Shown here one piece after another: positions 7,462 through 15,080 of a stretch of 50,664 bases of DNA (positions are counted from its first letter, which is position 1; each line of letters starts with the position of its first letter). The notes below the pieces were generated by a model, which worked only from the letters and a program-made list of their open reading frames with translations, was not told the DNA's origin and made no database searches. Made by a program: the position numbers and the translations under genes. This stretch comes from a bacterium. Lineage in GTDB: Bacteria; Actinomycetota; Thermoleophilia; Miltoncostaeales; Miltoncostaeaceae. The stretch lies in contig JAPOLI010000009.1 in NCBI GenBank assembly GCA_029977205.1, forward strand, positions 1 through 50,664. The letters are read 5' to 3'.

Positions 7462-8306
7462 CAGTCGTCCTCCGTCCATGGCTGGCAGCGCGGGCACCAG
7501 TAGGTACCGCGCTGGGCCACGAGGCCCTTCTCGATCGTGGTGCGGCACCGCGGGCACGGCTCGCCCTGCCGACGGTGCACGAGGAAGAGGTCCTGCATTC
7601 CACCCCGGCCACCGTGCGCATCACGGTAGCGATCGAAGGACGCGCCCCCTACCGAGATACCCATGCGGAGGCGATCACGGATGGCCCGGTGCAGGCGCCG
7701 CACCTCTGCCGGCGCGAGGGATCCGCCCGGACGGCGTGGGTGCACGCGGGCTCGGTACAGCGCCTCATCGGCATAGATATTCCCCACCCCGGCCACGATG
7801 CGCTGATCGAGGATGAGTGCCTTGATTGCGGCCGTGCGCCCCTCCAGCGATGCCGCAAGCCCGCGCGCAGTGAAGCGCGGCGACATGGCGTCCACTCCCG
7901 TTCGCCTGCCCCACGCGCGATCGCGGGCTGATCGGCCGGCTGGCAGAAACCATGCTCGCCCGAACCTGCGCGAATCGGCGAATGTGACCACTGATCCGTC
8001 GTCAATGCCGAGCACGGCGCGCGCGTAGGGCGTCGGCTCATCGGGTTCACAGGGCGTCCAGAGCAGCTGGCCGGTCATGCGCAGGTGCAGGGCCAGCGCC
8101 TCACCGTCGTCGAATTCGACAAACAGATACTTGCCCGTCCGCCGGAGTTCGCGCACCGCACGCCCCGCGAGGCGTTCCTCGAATGCGCGTGGATCCTCAG
8201 GGTCGACCAGCAGTGGGTCGAGCACACGCGCGCTCGTGATGGTGCGACCACCGAGGTGCCCGGCCAGTTGCCGCCGGATCGTCTCGACCTCGGGCAACTC
8301 GGGCAT
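7461..8306 (-). CDS. mutM: Formamidopyrimidine-DNA glycosylase (MutM/Fpg)
   Basis: A 281-residue Fpg. The processed N-terminus PELPEVETIRRQL supplies the catalytic Pro and Glu. LRMTGQL, the helix-two-turn-helix block (GVGNIYADEALYRARVHP) and a terminal zinc finger with paired cysteines (CPRC ... CPRC) are all present. It removes 8-oxoguanine and formamidopyrimidines and nicks the abasic site. It lies between the thymidine phosphorylase homologue (one-base overlap at 8306) and the P1 peptidase (one-base overlap at 7461), so the three genes form one minus-strand operon. Confidence 0.93.
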   Translation of the reverse strand: MPELPEVETIRRQLAGHLGGRTITSARVLDPLLVDPEDPRAFEERLAGRAVRELRRTGKYLFVEFDDGEALALHLRMTGQLLWTPCEPDEPTPYARAVLGIDDGSVVTFADSRRFGRAWFLPAGRSARDRAWGRRTGVDAMSPRFTARGLAASLEGRTAAIKALILDQRIVAGVGNIYADEALYRARVHPRRPGGSLAPAEVRRLHRAIRDRLRMGISVGGASFDRYRDAHGGRGGMQDLFLVHRRQGEPCPRCRTTIEKGLVAQRGTYWCPRCQPWTEDD

Positions 8307-9568
8307 CAGTCATCCACCACGATCGCCTCGGCGACGATCGCCATCCCGCGATCCACCAGCCACTGATCCGACCCGTGCACGATGGCGAGGACATCGCCCT
8401 CTGATACCGCCCCTCCCGTGCGGACCACCACCTCGACGCCGGCCAGAGGGTCGATCGACTGCCCGGGGTCCAGCCGCCCTGCACCGAGCCAGCGCGCCGC
8501 AACGCCGACGGCCCCGCCATCGACATCGGAAACGGTCCCGGATCGGGTGGCCACCACCGGTCCGCGGATCGCCGCGGTCGGGAGCAGGTCGGGGTGATCG
8601 ACCACCGCCGGGTCGCCGCCCTGCGCCGCCACCCACCGCTCAGCGGTGGCGGCACCCCGCCCGTCGCGCACCATCCGGCGAACCTCATCTGCGTCGCCCT
8701 CGATGCCCGCGGCCCCCAGCGCTGCCGCCGCGAGGGTGCATGCAGCATCAGCCAGAGCCGCATCGCCCTCGCCACGGAGTACCGCGAAGGCCTCGCGCAC
8801 CTCCAGCACATGCCCGGCGACGCCGCCCATGGGCACGCCGCGTTCGGACGGCACGGCAGCGACCACGCGGTTCCACTCAGCCCCCAGCCGCTGCGCGAGG
8901 TCGCCGGCCGCGTGGGCATGGTCCATGTCGGGCAGAAGCGCCCCCGCACCGCCGGGCACGGCGAGCGCCACGGCGGCGGCGCCTCCACTGATCGCCCGCG
9001 TGGCAGCGGCGATGGCCACCATCGCATCGCCCTCGGCCGTGGCGGTGGCATCGCGCAGGGATGCCAGACGTCGCTCCCCCGGCACCAGGCGGTCCCCGGG
9101 CTCGGCGATCACGATGCCGGTATCCCGGGCCTGGAGCACCCACTGCTCGACATCCATCGCGGCCTGCATGCCGGGGATGGCATCGAGTGCATCGAGCACG
9201 CCTCCGACGTGCGCGATCGAATGCGCGCCGGTAGACGCCACGATCACACCGCCCGCCGACGCCAGGCACGAGGCGGCGATCACGAGGGCCGAGTCGCCGA
9301 CTCCCCCCGCGCTGCGGATATCCGCAGTCGGGCCCAGGCGCGCCAGCTCAAGCCGATCCCCACCCGCCAGAAGAGTCCGCACGACGGCCAGCGACGACTC
9401 ATACGGGACGCCGCGCAGCCCCGCGGTGGCGCACCACGCGGCCATCTGGGCGTCGGATGCAGCGCCCGTGGTCCAGGCATTGACCAGCGCCGCGATATCG
9501 GCCGCGTCCACCGATTCACCGCGCCGCGTGCGCTCAAGGACCTCCAGTGTGGGGAGCGGAACCTTCAC
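8306..9568 (-). CDS. Divergent thymidine/pyrimidine-nucleoside phosphorylase homologue
   Basis: About 420 residues with the three-domain layout of the family: helical N-terminus, phosphate-binding core and C-terminal alpha/beta domain (GHVLEVREAF; LPTAAIRGPVVA). GTG 9568 is preferred as the start; an in-frame TTG at 9586 adds six residues. Compared with E. coli DeoA as I recall it, K-H-S-T-G-G-V-G-D has become I-R-S-A-G-G-V-G-D. In the LRDATATAE motif the Arg is kept, but the Ser 15 residues later is Ala and the Lys four further on is Arg. The family phosphorolyses pyrimidine nucleosides. These changes hit phosphate and base contacts, so the true reaction may differ. It is first gene of the operon with mutM and the P1 peptidase. 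Confidence 0.72.
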   Translation of the reverse strand: MKVPLPTLEVLERTRRGESVDAADIAALVNAWTTGAASDAQMAAWCATAGLRGVPYESSLAVVRTLLAGGDRLELARLGPTADIRSAGGVGDSALVIAASCLASAGGVIVASTGAHSIAHVGGVLDALDAIPGMQAAMDVEQWVLQARDTGIVIAEPGDRLVPGERRLASLRDATATAEGDAMVAIAAATRAISGGAAAVALAVPGGAGALLPDMDHAHAAGDLAQRLGAEWNRVVAAVPSERGVPMGGVAGHVLEVREAFAVLRGEGDAALADAACTLAAAALGAAGIEGDADEVRRMVRDGRGAATAERWVAAQGGDPAVVDHPDLLPTAAIRGPVVATRSGTVSDVDGGAVGVAARWLGAGRLDPGQSIDPLAGVEVVVRTGGAVSEGDVLAIVHGSDQWLVDRGMAIVAEAIVVDD

Positions 9569-9593
9569 GAACGGCGACGCTAGCAAGGGCTGA

Positions 9594-9599
9594 TAGGGT
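9594..9599 (+). promoter_or_regulatory. Putative -10 box of the PDZ/TPR gene
   Basis: TAGGGT lies seven bases before ATG 9607, again matching the leaderless layout. No Shine-Dalgarno sequence is present in the intervening CATCTTC. Confidence 0.4.
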
Positions 9600-9606
9600 C
9601 ATCTTC

Positions 9607-10998
9607 ATGCGCCGATCAGTGATTTTGGCCGTGCCCCTTGCCGTCGCTGCGCTCATTGCGCCCTCATGGGCAGTCGCACAGCCGGCAGACGCGACCGCAC
9701 CTGCCACCGACCCTGCAGCGACCACTCCGGCGGTCACCGAGCCGCCGCCCTACACCGGACCTCCCAAGATCTGGGGGCTTCGCCTGCGCACGGTCGTCAC
9801 GGCACAGCAGGGCCACGCACGCTTCATGCTCGGGTTCAAGTCAGCCGGCCCGGCGACGTTCACGATCACGATCAGCAGCAAGACGGGAAAGAAGCTGACA
9901 GTGGTGCGGACCATCACCAGCGCGGCCGACGAGCCAGGCGGCCAGGTGTGGACCCTCGTCCAGGCGGTCAACGATCAGGGATACCAGCTCCCGAGTGGGA
10001 TCTACAACGCCAAGGTGACTGCCACCGACTCGCAGGGTCGCAGCGCCAAGCCGCTCAAGAAGAACTTCCGGCTCACCCTCACGCCTCCCCGCGCGCGCCT
10101 TGACGGCTTCACCGTGCCGAACCTGGACGCGGTCGCGAGGCAACTCGGTATCGCTCCCGGTGGCCAGCTGGTCACTGCGCTTGGCCCCAAGGGCGTGCTG
10201 GTGACCGCAGGGCTTCGTCGCGGAGATGTCATCACCAAGATCAACAACGTGGATGTCACCACTCCTGGCCAGTGGACGGCAGCGCTCAAGGCGCTTCCCG
10301 CGGACACGGACATGCCCATCGAGTACCGCCGAGGCGCAGAGGCACGGGTCGGAACGGTCAATCTCCCGGCGGACTGGAACCCCGCACCGAGCTATGCGAA
10401 GGCTTTCCCGGTGCTGGTGAAGCGGAATCCCGGAAAGCTCGGGTACCTGCTGGCAGCCGCCCGCGACCGGATCGACGCCGGAAAGGCGAAGGACGCCCAG
10501 AAGCTGTTCGCCAAGTGGCCGAAGGGACTCGCAAAGACAGGCGTCGGGCAGATGCTCCAGGCCGAGGTCTTCCTCGCGCAGAACAACCTGAAGGGTGCAC
10601 TCGGCGCGTACAACCGAGCCATCGCGAAGGCGCCGACGCTCGCGCCAGCGCTCCTCGGACGGGGCCTCGTGCTCTCCCGCCTTGAGCGCCCCGAGGAGGC
10701 GGTGCTCGACTTCCAGGCCGCCGTTCAGGCGGACCCGGGGGATGCGATCTCCCAGGCGTTCCTCGCATACGCCCTCATCGCGAATGAGCAGTACGAGCCC
10801 GCCGTCGCGGCGGCAAGCGAGGCGATCCGGCTCGATCCCAACTACGAGGACGGCTATATCGCCCTCGGCCTTGCGCTGATCGCGGTTGACCAGAAGCCGA
10901 AGGGCGTCGGTGAGCTGAAGAAGGGCCTCCTGCGGATGTCAGACGACGCGCGCGCCCTGACGATCATCAGCGAGAGCCTGGAGCCACACCACCCGTAG
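9607..10998 (+). CDS. Exported protein with PDZ domain and TPR repeats
   Basis: A 463-residue protein with a signal peptide (MRRSVILAVPLAVAALIAP, cleavage probably near AVAQP), a Pro/Thr/Ala-rich linker to about residue 50, and a beta-sandwich region (to about 155) resembling an FlgD-like Ig fold. A PDZ-like module follows (about 170-255) with the GLRRGDVITKINNVDV core. From about residue 280 to the end lie tandem TPR helices, for example A-L-G-A-Y-N-R-A-I and AVAAASEAIRLDP. It should act at the cell surface or envelope as a binding scaffold; no catalytic residues are seen. The start follows the TAGGGT box. It is divergent from the nucleoside phosphorylase operon and is followed by a GC-rich hairpin. 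Confidence 0.75.
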   Translation: MRRSVILAVPLAVAALIAPSWAVAQPADATAPATDPAATTPAVTEPPPYTGPPKIWGLRLRTVVTAQQGHARFMLGFKSAGPATFTITISSKTGKKLTVVRTITSAADEPGGQVWTLVQAVNDQGYQLPSGIYNAKVTATDSQGRSAKPLKKNFRLTLTPPRARLDGFTVPNLDAVARQLGIAPGGQLVTALGPKGVLVTAGLRRGDVITKINNVDVTTPGQWTAALKALPADTDMPIEYRRGAEARVGTVNLPADWNPAPSYAKAFPVLVKRNPGKLGYLLAAARDRIDAGKAKDAQKLFAKWPKGLAKTGVGQMLQAEVFLAQNNLKGALGAYNRAIAKAPTLAPALLGRGLVLSRLERPEEAVLDFQAAVQADPGDAISQAFLAYALIANEQYEPAVAAASEAIRLDPNYEDGYIALGLALIAVDQKPKGVGELKKGLLRMSDDARALTIISESLEPHHP

Positions 10999-11016
10999 GC
11001 CCGCCGACCGGCGCCC

Positions 11017-11034
11017 GGGGACGCCCCCGTCCCC
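11017..11034 (+). terminator. Hairpin after the PDZ/TPR gene
   Basis: GGGGAC pairs with GTCCCC around a GCCCCC loop, 18 bases after the stop codon. No U-tract follows, so it is a candidate rather than certain terminator. Confidence 0.45.
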
Positions 11035-11076
11035 GCTGCTGGCTGCAAGCGGCGATTCGCCCGCGGGCTCCGTGGC

Positions 11077-11101
11077 GTGGGGCCAGCCCACTGGGCCCCA
11101 C
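11077..11101. terminator. GTGGGGCC/GGCCCCAC hairpin between convergent genes
   Basis: A perfect 8-bp stem (11077-11084 with 11094-11101) closes a 9-base loop. It may terminate either of the converging transcripts. There is no U-tract on either side. Confidence 0.4.
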
Positions 11102-11106
11102 CGCCC

Positions 11107-11218
11107 CACCTGACTTTCGAGGGGTAGCGGCGATCGCAGCCGGGGATCACGCATGTGCGGTCCCCGCACATGCCGATCGCGTCTCGGCGAGTGGCCGCTA
11201 CCCCTTGTGCGTCAGGTG
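11107..11218. repeat. Nested long palindrome between convergent genes
   Basis: Outer arms 11107-11131 and 11194-11218 are inverted repeats. CACCTGAC pairs with GTCAGGTG and GGGGTAGCGGC with GCCGCTACCCC, separated by a 6-base unpaired stretch on each side. Inside lies a perfect 10-bp stem, GCATGTGCGG (11151-11160) with CCGCACATGC (11164-11173), closed by the 3-base loop TCC. The element is 112 bp long and sits in the 300-bp gap at 10999-11297, which has no gene. It could be a bidirectional terminator, a structured RNA or the remnant of a small palindromic element. Confidence 0.7.
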
Positions 11219-11297
11219 CGGCTGCCCGATGACAGCCCCCGACCACCAACCCACGCCGCGCGCCTTCGCCAGGGCGGTGCCGCGGGCGGCGAGCCCC

Positions 11298-11573
11298 CTA
11301 GAGCTCGCCCGTGGGCTCGGCTTCCTCCTCGTCGTGCCAGCGACGACGACGCGGGCCGCGCCCGCTCATGTTGACGAAGAGGACGACGCTCACCACGCCG
11401 ATGATCAGGCCGATCCAGAACTGCCACATGGCCAGCGGGTTGCCGCTGAAGATCCCGAACAGCAGGAGCACGGCGATGTCGATGACCAGCGCGATCAGGC
11501 GCTGGCGAGGCGGGGCGAGTTGCACCACCCACGGCGCCAGGATCGAGATGATGAGGAGCAGGATCGAGCTCAT
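11298..11573 (-). CDS. Small membrane protein, three predicted helices
   Basis: A 91-residue protein starting at ATG 11573 behind GGAG. The hydrophobic segments are about 2-16 (ILLLIISILAPWVVQL), 22-38 (ALVIDIAVLLLFGIF) and 45-65 (FWIGLIIGVVSVVLFV). A basic cluster (GRGPRRRRWHDEEE) and an acidic tail follow. An upstream start at 11657 would add 28 non-hydrophobic residues and overlap the divergent DUF429 region, so it was not chosen. Function unknown; the topology suggests a small integral membrane protein with a charged cytoplasmic tail. Confidence 0.6.
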   Translation of the reverse strand: MSSILLLIISILAPWVVQLAPPRQRLIALVIDIAVLLLFGIFSGNPLAMWQFWIGLIIGVVSVVLFVNMSGRGPRRRRWHDEEEAEPTGEL

Positions 11574-11685
11574 GTCTCCAACCGAATCGGGGAGCAGCGC
11601 CGGGATGGCGCCCGTTTCCAGCGCGAGAGCGTAGCGGAGGCGAGTGAAATCGCCCATGCAGCGAGCGCACCGGTACGCTCACCGC

Positions 11686-12513
11686 GTGCGGGCCGTCGGC
11701 ATCCACTTGGTTCAGGACATGCGGTCGGAGACGGGTGCCGCGCGCTCGGCGGTGGCCGAGATCGCCCCTGACAATCGGCTGTCAGGGGTACGGATGTGCG
11801 GTTCCGACGAGGAAATCGAGGCTGCAGTGGGGGCCGATCCCGCGCTGGTCCTCATTGACGCGCCGGCCGTCGTCCCCCAGGTCAGGGGCCGACGCGACCC
11901 CGAGCACGTGCTCGCGTGGCTTGACATCCCCGCATTCCCGGTGACGCCCGCCCGCATGGCGAAGGTGTACGGCGGCACACGCGGGGTACCGCTTGCCGCC
12001 GCCCTTGCCGCGCGCGGCCATGTAGTCGCCGAGGCACTGCCTGATCAGGTGCTCCGCCAACTCCTGTGGGAGCGCGCGCACCCCGCGAACTCGGTGCCGC
12101 TTGACCTCGGGGACTACCGGGCCGCATGGCTCGACCTCCGGCCCCCCGCGTTTCGCCCGCGCGGAGGCCGCGCGCGCAATGACGGGCTCGCTCCTGCACG
12201 GGCGCTTCTGGAGGACGCCACGGACCTCGCGACCTGGCCCGCGAGCACCCGGCCGGGTGATCTGGGCGATCTCGATGAGGCTGCGGCTATCGACGCGGTG
12301 GCCTGCGCCGCGCTTGCATGGCGGTGCCTGCACGGCGCCGGCGACCGGTGGGCGGTCCTCGGCGACGCGGAGGCTGGCCGGGTCGTCCTCGCCGCGTGCC
12401 CGGAGATGATCACCCGGGCCCGCACGAACATCACGCGCCTGGCCGCAGAGGGCACGATCGGCATCGGCCAGGCGATCAGCGGCGGGGATGCCGGGTGGCC
12501 GCCGAAGCGGTAG
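11686..12513 (+). CDS. DUF429 protein (predicted RNase H-fold nuclease family)
   Basis: A 275-residue protein from GTG 11686. The start AVGIHLVQDM corresponds to the first beta-strand of DUF429, where relatives usually read GIDxA. Further family-like features are ALVLIDAPAVVP, the PCR-like segment D-I-P-A-F-P-V-T and the C-terminal block EAAAIDAVACAALAWRCL. The family is predicted to be RNase H-like. Here the usual first acidic residue appears to be His, which would weaken a nuclease assignment. ATG 11644 lies in frame 14 codons upstream, but those codons do not resemble the family N-terminus. It converges with the lipoprotein gene, 24 bases away. Confidence 0.65.
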   Translation: MRAVGIHLVQDMRSETGAARSAVAEIAPDNRLSGVRMCGSDEEIEAAVGADPALVLIDAPAVVPQVRGRRDPEHVLAWLDIPAFPVTPARMAKVYGGTRGVPLAAALAARGHVVAEALPDQVLRQLLWERAHPANSVPLDLGDYRAAWLDLRPPAFRPRGGRARNDGLAPARALLEDATDLATWPASTRPGDLGDLDEAAAIDAVACAALAWRCLHGAGDRWAVLGDAEAGRVVLAACPEMITRARTNITRLAAEGTIGIGQAISGGDAGWPPKR

Positions 12514-12537
12514 CCCAGCATCCCCCCAGCCGTCCCC

Positions 12538-13059
12538 TTACGCCACCTCGACGCCGCAGGCCGTCCCGAACTCCTCATCGACCTTCGCCGAGCCAGGTGC
12601 GGCCGCCAGGTCGGTGTAGTCATCCACGTGCGCCTGGACCGCGGCGCTCGGATCCCCGGCAACGATGGCTTCCGGGGCCTTGAGCAGCACAAGGCGCTCG
12701 TTGCTCTCCAGTTCCTGATACGCCGTGAGCGCGTCCCGGCACGGGCCATCCTCGAGCGAGTCATAGATCGTCTGGAGCGTGGCCTCGTAGGCGTCGAACT
12801 CCTTCGCCAGAGAGGCCTGGCGCGTCGTCCACGCCTCGCGGTCGGCGGCGCTCAGGGAGCCACTCGGAAGGGCCTTGATGTCCTTGACGAGCGTGTCCTC
12901 GACGGTGGTGATCTGCGCCTCGGCCTTCACGTAGGCGGCCTTCAGGTCATCACTCGGCTGGGCGGTCGTGGATGAGTCGCACGCTGCGAGGGTTATCGTC
13001 GCCGCCGCGGCGACGAGCGCGACCGCGGCACGTCCGGTGCGTGATCTGATGGAGGGCAT
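12538..13059 (-). CDS. Putative lipoprotein
   Basis: A 173-residue protein with a type II signal: arginine-rich MPSIRSRTGR, a hydrophobic Ala/Val stretch and the lipobox ITLAAC (Cys at about 27). The mature chain is mostly alpha-helical and acidic, with two cysteines (GPCRDAL, about 107, and GTACGV, about 170) that could form one disulfide. No enzymatic motif is recognised. It is probably anchored on the outer face of the membrane. It is divergent from the dodecin gene and convergent with the DUF429 gene. Confidence 0.65.
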   Translation of the reverse strand: MPSIRSRTGRAAVALVAAAATITLAACDSSTTAQPSDDLKAAYVKAEAQITTVEDTLVKDIKALPSGSLSAADREAWTTRQASLAKEFDAYEATLQTIYDSLEDGPCRDALTAYQELESNERLVLLKAPEAIVAGDPSAAVQAHVDDYTDLAAAPGSAKVDEEFGTACGVEVA

Positions 13060-13209
13060 GAGTGCTCCTTTGTGGGGACTGGTATCGCTTCAGCCTATAT
13101 GTCACCGGTACCCGGAGTCTGCGTCGGGTGGGGTTGCGGCCCACACGGCGCGCGGCCACAATCCGGGCGAGCCGCGGGCCGCCGCGGGTACCCAACGGGG
13201 AGGCACCGC

Positions 13210-13422
13210 GTGTCCACTGACAGCGTCTACAAGGTCATCGAGATCGTCGGCACGAGCAGCGACTCGTGGGAGGCCGCGACCAGGCTCGCGGTGGAGACCG
13301 CGTCAAGCACGCTTCGCGACCTGCGCGTGGCCGAGGTCGTCAAGCAGGACGTGACGATCAAGGACGGCACGGTGGACCGCTTCCGCGTGCGCCTGCTCAT
13401 CAGCTTCAAGTACGAGCACTAA
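13210..13422 (+). CDS. Dodecin (flavin-binding protein)
   Basis: A 70-residue protein from GTG 13210 behind GGGGAGG (13197-13203). The sequence STDSVYKVIEIVGTSSDSWEA has the Trp (W20) that stacks on the flavin in bacterial dodecins. The rest follows the beta-alpha-beta-beta fold, ending RFRVRLLISFKYE. Dodecins assemble as hollow 12-mers that store or buffer FMN/FAD, or CoA in some actinobacteria. It appears monocistronic. Confidence 0.92.
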   Translation: MSTDSVYKVIEIVGTSSDSWEAATRLAVETASSTLRDLRVAEVVKQDVTIKDGTVDRFRVRLLISFKYEH

Positions 13423-13606
13423 TACGTCCCCTGCTGAGAGCAAGCTCCTGGTGTGAGCGGGTGCACACGTGGGTGCACGGCTGGGCGCAGGCCACCCCTG
13501 TCCTCGCCCCGAGATGGCTCACGGGGCGGTTACCTCCTTCTGCGTTCCCCTGACAAGTGGTCCCTTTTTTTGCTCAGCGGGAGGTTGTCTCCGTACTGGA
13601 CTCAGA

Positions 13607-13633
13607 CCACGCACTGATCAGCGAAGTGCGTGG
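13607..13633. terminator. Hairpin in the dodecin/secreted-protein gap
   Basis: CCACGCACT pairs with AGTGCGTGG (9 bp, 9-base loop). A separate perfect 12-bp palindrome CCCTGATCAGGG lies at 13650-13661, and a run of seven T at 13565-13571. This is the 272-bp space 13423-13694 between convergent genes; nothing else was recognised in it. The 9-bp stem is a plausible terminator for the minus-strand secreted-protein gene. Confidence 0.4.
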
Positions 13634-13694
13634 GGCATCAGGTCCGTTCCCCTGATCAGGGTCGCGCGGTCGTCAATCGGCCCTGGGCATGTCC

Positions 13695-14765
13695 CTACCG
13701 CTTCACGCAGGTCAGGTGCGCGTTGAGCATGGTGGTCACCGGAAGGCGCGTGCCCTTCACGCGCACCGTGGCGCCCGTGCGGTCGTGCGACCTGACGAGC
13801 ACCGGGATGCGGGTGCCCTTGATCTGAGCCGCGGTGGGAGCCTGCATGTTCTTCGGCGCGTACTCGGGAGTCAGGTCCACCTGACTTGTGCGCTGATAGC
13901 CGCCCGGACATGCCATACGGAAGGTGCGCTGCACGTTGGGGCGCAGGGTAACCCTGCGCCAGCGAGTGACGGTGGGACGGCTGGTCTCGGCGTGGCGGCG
14001 CAGCATGTTCCGCTCAGCCGGACGTGGGTTGTGCCGTACCGCCGGGACGGCGCTCTCGCGGGCCATGGCCGTGGCACCGGCGGCAGGTCGCTCGTTGACG
14101 CTTCCCTGTGCGATGACCCCGCTGGGGGACCACAAGCCACCGCTTGCGTAAGAGTTCTGGCCGATGGCGATGTTCGGGCCGATGCAGGCCATCGCATACT
14201 GCGCCGTGTGCGAGTAGGGGCTGCTGTCACCGAACGCCATGTGCGCGGTGCCCCATGTGGTCGGCGCATTGGTGAGGTTCGTGTTCCAGTTGCCGAGCTG
14301 GAGCGTGACGGTCTCCGGGGCGTCGCCCGTGATGTCACCCGAGCTGCCCTGCCATGCGACCCCGCCGCCGTCGTAGGGAAAGTTGGACGTGGTCGTGCCA
14401 TTGGCCGGCCAGGTGGTGTTCGTGTTGGCCCAATTGAGGAATGCCTGACCCGAATAGACGAATCCCTGCAGGTACGGGACGAACGGGCTCCCCGACCCCT
14501 GGGTGGGGTACGGACCGCTGATGCTGTCCTCGCAGGTGGCCGTGGCGTTGTAGATGGTCCAGCCCTTCACCGTCACCCAGCCCGACAGGGACTGGATGCA
14601 GTTGTTGGTGACGGTCCATTCGCTCTCGCCGTAGTTGTTCTGGCACGCCCCGTAGCCGTTGGTACCCCAGTTGTAGCTGGCGTCCGCGCTGCCGATTCCG
14701 ACGGCACCGATGGCCAGCGCCGCCCCCGCGGAGAGGGCGAACGACCTGAGAGATCGAGGGTTCAT
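13695..14765 (-). CDS. Secreted protein of unknown function, Asn/Thr/Trp-rich
   Basis: A 356-residue protein starting at ATG 14765 behind a well-placed GGAGG. A Sec signal peptide (MNPRSLRSFALSAGAALAIGA) should cleave near ADASY. The first 200 mature residues are rich in Asn, Thr, Gly, Trp and Tyr (for example YNWGTNGYGACQNNYG) with several Cys, looking like an extracellular beta-rich domain. The last 95 residues form a basic domain with two Cys, including FRMACPGGYQ and the final LTCVKR. Its composition differs from neighbouring enzymes. Function unknown. A good promoter lies at 14809-14837. Confidence 0.65.
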   Translation of the reverse strand: MNPRSLRSFALSAGAALAIGAVGIGSADASYNWGTNGYGACQNNYGESEWTVTNNCIQSLSGWVTVKGWTIYNATATCEDSISGPYPTQGSGSPFVPYLQGFVYSGQAFLNWANTNTTWPANGTTTSNFPYDGGGVAWQGSSGDITGDAPETVTLQLGNWNTNLTNAPTTWGTAHMAFGDSSPYSHTAQYAMACIGPNIAIGQNSYASGGLWSPSGVIAQGSVNERPAAGATAMARESAVPAVRHNPRPAERNMLRRHAETSRPTVTRWRRVTLRPNVQRTFRMACPGGYQRTSQVDLTPEYAPKNMQAPTAAQIKGTRIPVLVRSHDRTGATVRVKGTRLPVTTMLNAHLTCVKR

Positions 14766-15080
14766 TGGGGCCTCCACGGGGTTTTGCGCAAACGAGAAAT
14801 GCGCTTAGACCCTAGAACAGCGCCCTTACGCGGCCAAACGGATCAGGCACGACTTCCTCATTGAGTGTCGCACGATTCGGGCATGCGGTTCGCCCACCCG
14901 GGCCGCGGGTTGCCCTCCCCGCACGACCTCTCGCGTTCCTGCCCTGGTCGTCATGGTCGTCACCCTCGCCCCCGCAGAGTCGTGTCATGACTTCCGAGGC
15001 GGAGCAGACGCCCCGCGTACACCCTGCCCGGATTCCGACCCGCGACACCCTCCGTTCCGGTCGTGTAGTTTCACGGAATA
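14766..15080. other. Divergent intergenic region, 315 bp
   Basis: This space separates the secreted-protein gene (minus) from the propeller gene (plus). It contains the minus-strand promoter annotated at 14809-14837. Apart from weak TAG-type boxes just before 15081, no gene, repeat or stable hairpin was recognised. Confidence 0.5.
14809..14837 (-). promoter_or_regulatory. Promoter of the secreted-protein gene
   Basis: On the minus strand, -35 TTGGCC (14837-14832) and -10 TAGGGT (14814-14809) are separated by exactly 17 bases. The predicted start gives a leader of roughly 35 bases containing the GGAGG ribosome site of ATG 14765. Confidence 0.6.

Noticed and set aside
13562..13571. T-run after dodecin as a classic intrinsic terminator
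   Set aside because: No stable GC stem lies directly before the run of T; the nearest good stem is about 40 bases downstream.
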